Position numbers and translations under genes: made by a program | The notes under the pieces: generated by a model | The model's input: the letters and a program-made list of their open reading frames with translations, nothing else | Database searches by the model: none | Told to the model about the DNA's origin: nothing | Assembly (NCBI GenBank): GCA_038202795.1 | Contig: JBBREQ010000036.1 | Location: forward strand, 1-20,750 | Length of the DNA: 20,750 nucleotides | Origin: PHET01 sp038202795 | Lineage (GTDB): Bacteria; Actinomycetota; Coriobacteriia; Anaerosomatales; PHET01 | Direction: 5' to 3' | Part shown: positions 14,387 to 20,750 of the stretch, piece by piece | Layout: every line of letters begins with the position of its first letter | How positions within the stretch are numbered: position 1 is the first letter of the stretch

Positions 14387-14641
14387 TCAGAACTCGCCGT
14401 AGTCGCTCGCCCATATCTTGCGGGCGTATCGGTAGCGCTTACCCGCCGAATTCCTCTTCCAGATGAAGTGGACCGAGGCCACCGACGTACGGTCAACCTC
14501 CACGTACTTCCGGAATGTCGCGTAACCGACCTTCTTCCAGTAGAGGCCGCCGCCGGAGTTCTTGCGCTGCACCAGAAACGTTGTGCGCTTCTTGTTGCCG
14601 CTGAACGAGGCCGAACCGAGACTGCGTACCCGGCCCGTCAC
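14387..14641 (-). pseudogene. 5'-truncated remnant of the small secreted paralogue family
   Basis: The frame from a GTG at 14641 to the stop at 14387 encodes 84 residues that align along most of their length with the C-terminal half of the protein at 12877-13302. FSGNKKRTTF matches FRGNKTKNRF, KKVGYATFRKY matches KRVGYSAFVRY, and NSAGKRYRYARKIWASDY matches DPQGKRYRYIRKVDASLY. The intact relative has a signal peptide and about 40 mature residues before this region. Here that part is absent: upstream sequence runs straight into the end of the HD-GYP gene (stop at 14679). The open frame extends to 14737 but only by reading HD-GYP codons out of frame. No good SD precedes the GTG. It is most likely a decaying copy; a short cytoplasmic product cannot be excluded. 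Confidence 0.6.
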
Positions 14642-14678
14642 TTCTCGCCGTCCCGGACCCGAGGCTGCGTCCGACGTA

Positions 14679-17240
14679 TCAGTCCCTACACAGCCCCAAC
14701 TCACGGGCAAGGCCCTGCATGCGCACCGAGAGTTCACCCAGCGCGTCGGCGAAGAAGTGCTCGACGAGCGTCGACCCGGAATAGCGTCCCACTATCAGCT
14801 CGATCTGGTCCAGCACCGCGTCCATCTGCCTGAGCTCCGCAGCCAGATCGTCCGTCACGCCCTCGGTGAAGGTGATCCTGCCGTGCGAGACCCTGAAGGG
14901 CAGCTGTTGGGCCACAAGGAACGAGTCCAGCTCCTGCTCGGCGTTGAGCGCCAGACGCGGACCGCCCAGACGGCGGAAGCTCGCAAGGACCCCATCCACC
15001 ATCACCGAGAATATCGCCCGCGCCTCATCGGGTGCCACTGTCTCGGATGCCCGTTCGACAACGGATGACTCGGCCTCGAGTTCCTCGAGGATCGCCCCGG
15101 TGAACGCCAGCACTATGCGCCGGTCGAACTGCGAATCACAGCAGCGTTCCAGCTCCTCGAGCGCCTCTCGCGGGGAGCGGCCAGCACGATAGGGACGATC
15201 GGCAGTGATCGCCTCGTAGCTGTCCGCGACGGTGAGTATCCGCGCAAGCAGCGGAATTTCCTCGCCCTTCAGCCCCGCAGGATAACCGGTGCCGTCCCAC
15301 GCCTCATGATGGTGCCGGACAACCGGGGTGATGGCCCACGGGAACGCGACCGGCCTGAGGATGTTGGCGCCAATCAGCGGGTGATGGCGCATCTGGACCA
15401 TCTCGTCGTCGTCGAGCTTCCCGGGCTTGAGCAAGATCTCCTCGGCTACGCCGATCTTTCCTATGTCGTGCAGGTACGCGGCCATCTCGAGTGCGATTCG
15501 TTGGTCGTGTGAGAGCCCCATCCTCTCGGCGATGAGCGTGGCGTACCCGGCGACATACTCCGAGTGGCCCCGCGTGAACGAGTCCTTCGCGTCGACGGCT
15601 GCCGCGAGCGAACGGACAGTCGCGAGATAGGCGTCCTGGAGACTCGTGAACAGTTCGATGTTCCCAATGGCGATGGTCACATGGTTGGCGATGGTCGAGA
15701 GGAGCCTGACGTCGTCGCTATCGAAGCGATAGGCTGAATCGCTCGACCCGACGGTCACCGAGCCTATCGTGCCTTCGCTGGATACGAGCGGCACGCACAA
15801 CGCCGCTTTGGCGCCCGTGATGGTATCGATCTGTTCGTAGGCCGAACCCGTGTCGGGATTGAAGATGAGCGGCCTGCCCTCACGCACGACCCACTCGGAC
15901 ATCGAGGATCGAACCGCTCCATCGGCGTCGCTTCCACGCGACCCCCTGAGCGCTCGCACGCTAAGCGCGTCGGTGTCGCGATCGCGAAGCGCCACATACC
16001 CCAAGTCGAGGTCGAAGATGCGGAGCGCCGAGTCCAATACCGAGCCGAGCAGCTCCTCCATGTCGAGCGTCGAGCCCAGCGCACGGCTCATCTCGTAGAG
16101 AGTCGCGAGCTCGAGCACCTTCTTCGTCAGAGTCTCCGACCGCTCGCGAAGCGCATCGGTCATCTGGTTGAAGGAATCAGCGAGGTCGCCGATCTCGGAA
16201 TTGCTCGCCACCTCCACTTGCGTGGTGAAGTCGCCATCCGCGATGCGGCGGGCGCCTTCGGCCAACTCCACCAGTGGCTCAGATACCCGCCGAGCCACCA
16301 CCGCACCCAAGACGACCAGCACGACCACCGCAACCACAAACCACAGCGCGATGAGATTGCGTGCGGCATGTCCTGCCCTCACTGGCGCTGACTGATCGAT
16401 GGCGCCGACCACGTAGCCGGGCGACTCCGAGGTGAGGGCAGAGCCCAGCGAGATCGCCCGCGCATAGAGCCGGTACTCGCGCGAGCCGTAGGTGCCGAAA
16501 CCGGCAGCACTGCCCCCTCTGCTGGCCTCAGAGATGAGTGCCACAATCTCGGGCGCGGGATCGGTCATGGCGGGCACCAGAGGCTCGCCTTCTTGCGCAT
16601 GGGCAGCATCACCGATGCCCAACGCTACATTCCTGCCCTGGGCATCGTAGAACCCGAACGCGTCGTCGCCGCCGATCTGAGCGCCGTCCATCAGCCCTTT
16701 GTCTATGAACTTCGCGGCCGCCACGCTGTAGCCGCCCGGGGCAGCCGAGAAGGGCCGTATCGCCACGAGGGCCATCTGGCTTCCCAGGCGCGTTATCAGC
16801 GTCCGTGGCCGCTGTGTGTCCCACGTCGGCTTGCCCCACAACGGCCGCGTCCCGTAGCGCAGATCCGGCGATCCGGTGACCGCAACGACGCCACCGTCTG
16901 AGTCCAGGATCATAAGTACGTCGAATTGGAGGTTGACGTTCATCGCGGTGGTGTTCGCACGCAGGGACGCCTCGTTGCGCGCTTGAATCGCGTTGAGAAC
17001 CGTGGCGTCGCTGGCAATCACTCGGGATCCGCGCTCAACCTCGAGTACGTGGTCCTCGACGTAGGCGACCACGCGCTTGGCCGACTCCTCGGCAGTCTGC
17101 GAGGCCCAGCTCGTGGTGAAGCTCCCGAACGAGTACGAGGCGGCGACCGTGACGATGATGCCCATTGCGGCGGCCGCAAGAAACAACGGAAGCGCGATCT
17201 GCAGGTAGAGCCGGGAGTTGGCGGTTGAGAATCGCTTCAT
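14679..17240 (-). CDS. Transmembrane sensor with HAMP, GAF and HD-GYP domains (cyclic-di-GMP phosphodiesterase)
   Basis: Likely hydrolyses cyclic-di-GMP in response to an outside signal. The 853-aa protein has membrane segments at about 12-34 and 295-316 enclosing an outer Cache-like sensor region (about 35-294). A HAMP linker (about 317-370), a GAF domain (about 385-530) and an HD-GYP domain (about 540-725) follow. The HD-GYP residues are present: HDIGK (591-595), HHP (619-621), HHHE (643-646), GTGYPAG (651-657) and RILTVADSYEAIT. The final 125 residues match nothing I recognise. The start is ATG at 17240, sharing one base with the TGA of the lipoprotein gene, so translation is coupled. Longer upstream frame belongs to that gene's other frames. 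No separate promoter is seen. Confidence 0.93.
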   Translation of the reverse strand: MKRFSTANSRLYLQIALPLFLAAAAMGIIVTVAASYSFGSFTTSWASQTAEESAKRVVAYVEDHVLEVERGSRVIASDATVLNAIQARNEASLRANTTAMNVNLQFDVLMILDSDGGVVAVTGSPDLRYGTRPLWGKPTWDTQRPRTLITRLGSQMALVAIRPFSAAPGGYSVAAAKFIDKGLMDGAQIGGDDAFGFYDAQGRNVALGIGDAAHAQEGEPLVPAMTDPAPEIVALISEASRGGSAAGFGTYGSREYRLYARAISLGSALTSESPGYVVGAIDQSAPVRAGHAARNLIALWFVVAVVVLVVLGAVVARRVSEPLVELAEGARRIADGDFTTQVEVASNSEIGDLADSFNQMTDALRERSETLTKKVLELATLYEMSRALGSTLDMEELLGSVLDSALRIFDLDLGYVALRDRDTDALSVRALRGSRGSDADGAVRSSMSEWVVREGRPLIFNPDTGSAYEQIDTITGAKAALCVPLVSSEGTIGSVTVGSSDSAYRFDSDDVRLLSTIANHVTIAIGNIELFTSLQDAYLATVRSLAAAVDAKDSFTRGHSEYVAGYATLIAERMGLSHDQRIALEMAAYLHDIGKIGVAEEILLKPGKLDDDEMVQMRHHPLIGANILRPVAFPWAITPVVRHHHEAWDGTGYPAGLKGEEIPLLARILTVADSYEAITADRPYRAGRSPREALEELERCCDSQFDRRIVLAFTGAILEELEAESSVVERASETVAPDEARAIFSVMVDGVLASFRRLGGPRLALNAEQELDSFLVAQQLPFRVSHGRITFTEGVTDDLAAELRQMDAVLDQIELIVGRYSGSTLVEHFFADALGELSVRMQGLARELGLCRD

Positions 17241-18097
17241 CAGTCCGCAGCGACGTGAAACGCCGCATACCCCTTCTTCTTGAGCTCCTCCGCGGCCTGC
17301 GGACTTTCCGCCCACTTGACGAACTTGTCCACGTGCGCCAGCGGATTCGATTCCACCACTATCCCCAGCTCGCGGACCGGCTGATACTCGCGGTTCTCGA
17401 CTGTCTCGACAGAGGGCTCTACACCGTCCAGCGCCAGAGTCTGCGCCGCGCACCGCGAAGACAGGAGCCCGCCTAGAGAGACGCATCCGATCGCCCCGGG
17501 GGTGCCTTCCAATCCGACCAGTACGTCCTCCTCGTAGAACAGCGGCACCGTGTTCGTCGTGACCTGCGTGTCTTTGAGAATGAACGTGCGGAAGGCCTTC
17601 TTGGCTGACGAGCTCTCATCTCTATCAAGAACCACGATCGGCACGTCATCGCCCCCCAGCTCGCTCCAGTTGGTGATCCGTCCGGCATAGATGTCACACA
17701 CCTGCGATGCCGAGACGGACCTGACCGTGCCGGAGGGATGCACGGCAAGCACCAGCCCGTCCCTCGTGAGCGGATGATACGAGATAGCGTGTGCGGACTG
17801 TCCGCCCGTGAGTCTCCCCGACATACCCGCGACATCCAGTGCGCCTTCGGTCACGCCCTGGATCCCGCCTGCCGAGTGCGTATCGGGGAACCACTTGAAG
17901 TTCACCTCGTTGCGATAGGGGTAGATCTCGGAGAGCGTCCTGAGCAGCGCGAGATGGGGGCCCGAGCCGGCGGCTCTGATCACCGGGACTGAAGTTATCG
18001 CGGCGAAGTGCCCGTCAGGGGCGCTCGAGCAGCTCGCGAGCAGAAGGCAGGTCAGCATGAGCAGCGCCGCCCGCGGCACTCCGGAATGCGAACGCAC
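17240..18097 (-). CDS. PstS-like substrate-binding lipoprotein
   Basis: Lipid-anchored solute-binding protein of the phosphate-binding PBP-like type. The 285-aa protein starts with VRSHSG and a hydrophobic run ending in the lipobox LLASC (Cys23). PstS-family signatures follow: PVIRAAGSG, DVAGMSGRLT, VCDIYAGRITNWSELGG and RDESSSAKKAFRTFIL, where Ser/Arg/Asp-rich segments normally hold the oxyanion. The start is GTG at 18097 with GAGGGG 6 nt upstream; upstream in-frame sequence has no signal character. No pstC, pstA, pstB or phoU is adjacent. The next gene, overlapping by 1 nt, is the HD-GYP sensor, so this protein may present a ligand to that receptor instead of to a transporter. The ligand may be phosphate or another anion. 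Confidence 0.88.
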   Translation of the reverse strand: MRSHSGVPRAALLMLTCLLLASCSSAPDGHFAAITSVPVIRAAGSGPHLALLRTLSEIYPYRNEVNFKWFPDTHSAGGIQGVTEGALDVAGMSGRLTGGQSAHAISYHPLTRDGLVLAVHPSGTVRSVSASQVCDIYAGRITNWSELGGDDVPIVVLDRDESSSAKKAFRTFILKDTQVTTNTVPLFYEEDVLVGLEGTPGAIGCVSLGGLLSSRCAAQTLALDGVEPSVETVENREYQPVRELGIVVESNPLAHVDKFVKWAESPQAAEELKKKGYAAFHVAAD

Positions 18098-18144
18098 TGA
18101 ACACCCCTCACGAGACGAGCCGACGAGTCCGAACAGTGCATATG

Positions 18145-18150
18145 AGTATA
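18145..18150 (-). promoter_or_regulatory. Candidate -10 element (TATACT) for the lipoprotein/HD-GYP operon
   Basis: Minus strand TATACT, 5 of 6 to consensus, 47 nt before the GTG at 18097 and just past the por hairpin. The -35 position would fall within the hairpin and has no good match. Confidence 0.35.
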
Positions 18151-18158
18151 CGCGTACC

Positions 18159-18189
18159 AGAGCCCCGGGCCGCATGCTCCCGGGGCTCT
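18159..18189 (-). terminator. Strong hairpin ending the por operon
   Basis: AGAGCCCCGGG (18159-18169) and CCCGGGGCTCT (18179-18189) form a perfect 11-bp stem with a 9-nt loop, 28 nt after the porB stop. The T-run is missing, as is common in high-GC genomes. Its position between two operons supports a terminator role. Confidence 0.65.
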
Positions 18190-18216
18190 GAATTGACCGA
18201 CTGTTGGGGCCAGACG

Positions 18217-19152
18217 CTATCCCTCGGTCGCGCACCTTCTCTGGATGTACTCCCAGTAGCGATCGACCTCGGCCTGGACCGTCGCCAGCAGCTCCTCGTT
18301 GCCCGGAGCGAACAGGTGCTTGAAACGCCCCTGCGGTTTCAGGAACTCCGTGACCGGCTTGCGCTCCGGCACCTTCACGGTCTGCCGCCACACGCCGTCT
18401 TCGACCTCGAACACGGGCCAGAACCCGGTCTGAACGGCAAGCTTCGCAATCGCGACGGCTTGGTTGCTCGCGGTTCGCCAGCCCCTCGGGCACGGAGCGA
18501 GCACGTTGAGGAACGCAGGGCCCTCCACAGCGAAGGCCTTCTCTGCCTTGGTGGTCAGATCACGCCAGTGGCTCACCGATGCCTGCGCGGCGTAGGGGAT
18601 GCCATGCGCAGCCATGATGGAAGTCAGATCCTTGCGGCGCTGCTGCTTACCCTGCTGCGCCTTGCCGACCTCAGCCGTCGTCGCCCAAGCACCCATGGGG
18701 GTGGCCGAGGAACGCTGGATACCGGTGTTCATGTACGCGCCGTTGTCGTAGCACACATAGACCATGTCGTGCCCGCGCTCCATGGCGCCCGAGAGCGACT
18801 GCAGACCGATGTCGTAGGTGCCGCCGTCCCCGCCGAATGCCACGAACTTCATCTTCTTGTTCGCGGGGATCTTGCCGGCGCGCTGGAGTCCCTTGAACGC
18901 GGCCTCGACGCCTGAGACGGTCGCCGCCGAGTTCTCGAAGGCGTTGTGGATGAACGGGACCCGCCACGACGAGTACGGGTAGATGGTGGTCGAAACCTCG
19001 AGGCATCCCGTTGCACAGCCCGCGACCATCGGGGTGTCCCCGGCCGCGAGCAGGATCTGCCGGACCGCGATGGAGGCGCCGCACCCCGCGCACAGGCGGT
19101 GCCCGCCGGACAGGCGGTCGGGGTGTGAGGTGAGCTCTTTCAGAGTTGCCAT
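18217..19152 (-). CDS. porB: Pyruvate:ferredoxin oxidoreductase, beta subunit
   Basis: Thiamine-diphosphate-binding subunit of the complex that converts pyruvate and CoA to acetyl-CoA and CO2, reducing ferredoxin. The 311-aa protein has the ThDP/Mg motif GDGGTYDIG (108-116) followed by YDNGAYMNTG (about 135-144). Cysteines at CAGC (21 and 24), 46, 50 and CPRGW (221) can provide the cluster ligands usual in this subunit. The ATG at 19152 has GGAGGG about 9 nt upstream, and the gene starts 13 nt after the porA stop. Last gene of the porCDAB set, followed by a strong hairpin. Related 2-oxoacid oxidoreductases (2-ketoisovalerate) are similar, but length and subunit order fit pyruvate best. Confidence 0.93.
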   Translation of the reverse strand: MATLKELTSHPDRLSGGHRLCAGCGASIAVRQILLAAGDTPMVAGCATGCLEVSTTIYPYSSWRVPFIHNAFENSAATVSGVEAAFKGLQRAGKIPANKKMKFVAFGGDGGTYDIGLQSLSGAMERGHDMVYVCYDNGAYMNTGIQRSSATPMGAWATTAEVGKAQQGKQQRRKDLTSIMAAHGIPYAAQASVSHWRDLTTKAEKAFAVEGPAFLNVLAPCPRGWRTASNQAVAIAKLAVQTGFWPVFEVEDGVWRQTVKVPERKPVTEFLKPQGRFKHLFAPGNEELLATVQAEVDRYWEYIQRRCATEG

Positions 19153-19165
19153 ATCCGCATCCCTC

Positions 19166-20353
19166 CTATCGGGTGCCGAGATAGGTCAGGCCAAACGGGG
19201 CCGTGGCACCCGAGGCGATGTCGGACAGGTCGGTGAAGACACGCTCGATGAGCTCGAGGCGAACATCGGAGCCGCCCAGACCGTAGATGTAGTTGACCAG
19301 CGGCACGCGCGTCTCGAGATCGTAGAGCGCGCTTCTTACCTCGAGGAACAGCGGGCCACCCTCGGCACCGAAGCTTTCGGAGCGATCGAGCACGGCTGCG
19401 GCCTTGACGCCCTTGAGCGCGGCGCGCAACTCGTCGGCCGGGAATGGACGGAAGACGCGAACCTTGACGACACCGGCCTTGACGCCCTTGGCGCGTAGGT
19501 CACGCGCTACGTGGCGAGCATTGCCGGCCGTCGAGCCGATGACCACGATGGCGATGTCGGCATCTTCCATGCCCCACGTCTCGACGAAGTCGAAGGGGCG
19601 ACCGGAGAGCTCTGAGAACTCGGCGCCGACAGCCTTGATGACGGCCTTCGAACTGTCAATCGCGACGCGTTCCTGCTTCTTGAACTCGAAATAGGGGCCG
19701 CCCAGTCCGGAGAAGTTGCCGTGGCTCACCGGGTTGTCGGTATCGAGCAAGGCGTAGCTGGGCACGTACTCGCCCACGAACTTCGCGACGGTCTCATCAT
19801 CCATGACCTGAGCGCGATCGATGGAGTGCGTGGTGATGAAGCCGTCCGCCGTCGTCATGACCGGTAGAAGCACGTCGGGATGCTCGGCGATTCGGAAGGA
19901 CATGATCGTGTTGTCGTAGGCCTCCTGGGCCGTCTCGGCGAACAGGATGATCCAGCCGGTATCGCGGGCGCCCATGATGTCACTGTGGTCGCAGTGGATG
20001 TTGATGGGGGCAGACAGTGCGCGGTTCGCATTGAACATCACGATGGGCAGACGCATCCCGGCTGCGATGTGCAGCTCCTCCCACATGAGCGCGAGACCCT
20101 GTGAGGAGGTGGCAGTCGCGACGCGGGCTCCCGCAGCCGACGCGCCCACCGCAGCAGACATCGCGGAGTGCTCGGACTCGACGTTGACGTACTCGGCGTG
20201 CATGCGGCCCTGAGCCACGAACTTGGCCAGCTCCTCGACCACGGTGGTCTGCGGGGTGATGGGGTATGCGGGAATAACGTCAGGCTTGCACTGACGCATC
20301 GCCTCGGCGACAAGCGTGTTGCCGGTTGCGGCGAGAGTCTTCTGATCCACCAT
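19166..20353 (-). CDS. porA: Pyruvate:ferredoxin oxidoreductase, alpha subunit
   Basis: Large subunit of the four-subunit enzyme, contributing to the ThDP active site and substrate binding. The 395-aa protein begins MVDQKTLAATGNTLVAEAM and carries the family segment AYPITPQTTVVEELA near residue 25. It also has ESEHSAMSAAVGAS and TSSQGLALMWEELHIAAG, typical of POR alpha chains. A C-terminal part contains VIGSTAGNARHVARDLRAKG and the segment VFRPFP. The start ATG at 20353 is preceded by GGGGGTGA and lies 2 nt after the porD stop; an upstream in-frame extension to 20455 only overlaps porD. Translational coupling within the operon is likely. Confidence 0.94.
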   Translation of the reverse strand: MVDQKTLAATGNTLVAEAMRQCKPDVIPAYPITPQTTVVEELAKFVAQGRMHAEYVNVESEHSAMSAAVGASAAGARVATATSSQGLALMWEELHIAAGMRLPIVMFNANRALSAPINIHCDHSDIMGARDTGWIILFAETAQEAYDNTIMSFRIAEHPDVLLPVMTTADGFITTHSIDRAQVMDDETVAKFVGEYVPSYALLDTDNPVSHGNFSGLGGPYFEFKKQERVAIDSSKAVIKAVGAEFSELSGRPFDFVETWGMEDADIAIVVIGSTAGNARHVARDLRAKGVKAGVVKVRVFRPFPADELRAALKGVKAAAVLDRSESFGAEGGPLFLEVRSALYDLETRVPLVNYIYGLGGSDVRLELIERVFTDLSDIASGATAPFGLTYLGTR

Positions 20354-20355
20354 GG

Positions 20356-20697
20356 CTACTTCACCCCCGGCAGTTCGCAGCCCTCGGGCACCATCTCGAT
20401 CGCCTTGCGGCCGAACTTCGGGTTCGTGGGGCACTCGGAAGCGCAGATGCCGCAACCCTTGCAGTGCTCAAGGTCAAAACCAACTACCTTGTCTCCCTCG
20501 ACCTTCACCGAGCTGTCGGGACAGAAGATCCAGCACAGAAGACACTGCGTGCAGACCTGCTCGTCGCGGTACGGCTGCTCGGAGCGCCATCCGCCCACGT
20601 TGTAGTCGTCACTGTTGCCGCTCTGGGGAATCACTGCGGCGCGAGGGAACTCCTCAGTCTTCCATTCGTTGATGTTGGAGATGTCCCATTTGCTCAC
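20356..20697 (-). CDS. porD: Pyruvate:ferredoxin oxidoreductase, delta subunit (2x[4Fe-4S] ferredoxin-like)
   Basis: Electron-transfer subunit carrying two [4Fe-4S] clusters between the catalytic subunits and soluble ferredoxin. The 113-aa protein has two classic motifs: C49-x2-C52-x2-C55-x3-C59-P and C79-x2-C82-x2-C85-x3-C89-P. The roughly 48-residue N-terminal extension is typical of PorD. The start is GTG at 20697, overlapping the porC stop by 4 nt (GTGA), with an almost perfect AAGGAGGTGA SD site inside the end of porC. Length is normal for the family. Confidence 0.95.
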   Translation of the reverse strand: MSKWDISNINEWKTEEFPRAAVIPQSGNSDDYNVGGWRSEQPYRDEQVCTQCLLCWIFCPDSSVKVEGDKVVGFDLEHCKGCGICASECPTNPKFGRKAIEMVPEGCELPGVK

Positions 20698-20750
20698 GCG
20701 ACGGTCACCTCCTTGTACGCCCGATCGACAGCCGCGAAGTTGGCATCGAT
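20694..20750 (-). CDS. porC: Pyruvate:ferredoxin oxidoreductase, gamma subunit, C-terminal 18 codons only
   Basis: The minus-strand frame entering at the window edge reads IDANFAAVDRAYKEVTVA followed by TGA. It resembles the end of POR gamma chains (an Asn followed by a short 'AV..AY' helix) and precedes porD with a 4-nt overlap. The operon order gamma-delta-alpha-beta is the standard one, which strengthens the call despite the short sequence. Confidence 0.75.
   Translation of the reverse strand: MDANFAAVDRAYKEVTVA

Noticed and set aside
1..20750. CRISPR arrays, tRNA or rRNA genes, insertion sequences, phage genes
   Set aside because: Reading through all intergenic regions showed no regular repeats, no tRNA-like cloverleaf sequences and no transposase or integrase signatures.

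Overview
All recognisable genes in this 20.75 kb window lie on the minus strand, so transcription runs from high to low coordinates. Base composition is GC-rich, Shine-Dalgarno (SD) sites are strong, and GTG and TTG starts are common. The window carries a four-subunit pyruvate:ferredoxin oxidoreductase (an anaerobe's enzyme), an actinobacterial-style aspartokinase with an internal start, an HD-GYP sensor and a large set of secreted wall-associated proteins. I infer an anaerobic high-GC Gram-positive-type bacterium, most likely an actinobacterium of the Coriobacteriia type. This is an inference from gene content, not a taxonomic proof.

Layout, read in the direction of transcription. (1) 20750-18217: porC (3' end only), porD, porA and porB, tightly packed and closed by an 11-bp hairpin at 18159-18189. 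(2) 18097-14679: a PstS-like lipoprotein whose stop codon overlaps the start of an 853-aa transmembrane HAMP-GAF-HD-GYP protein. This looks like a sensor and output pair without any transporter genes. (3) 14641-8379: a run of exported proteins. It comprises a 5'-truncated remnant of a small secreted protein, a beta-propeller-like protein, the intact paralogue of that remnant, an RsiV/DUF3298-like protein, a TolB-like propeller, a CapA-family protein, and a lysozyme-like protein with an InlB-type repeat. (4) 8166-4411: a polymer O-acylation cassette in which the first three genes overlap by 4 nt each. It encodes a membrane-anchored DltD/AlgJ-like SGNH protein, an AlgI-like MBOAT acyltransferase, a 57-residue membrane microprotein ending in FVYVDF, and a secreted SGNH/DUF459 hydrolase. 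(5) 4329-2701: an L,D-transpeptidase and a small secreted protein, ending in a hairpin. (6) 2385-103: lysC and asd, the first two steps of aspartate-family amino-acid synthesis, followed by the first 13 codons of a response regulator at the window edge.

The most interesting object is the microprotein at 5556-5729. Its single membrane segment, cytoplasmic basic N-terminus and C-terminal F-x-Y-x-x-F hexapeptide match the DltX-type 'acyl shuttle' known from teichoic-acid D-alanylation. Here it accompanies an AlgI-like MBOAT, with no DltA or DltC in view. The likely model is that the MBOAT loads an acyl group (acetyl is the simplest guess) onto the microprotein tyrosine outside the membrane. The SGNH protein encoded at 6931-8166 would then pass it to a cell-envelope glycan. 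The second SGNH enzyme encoded at 4411-5529 would act as a further transferase or as an esterase.
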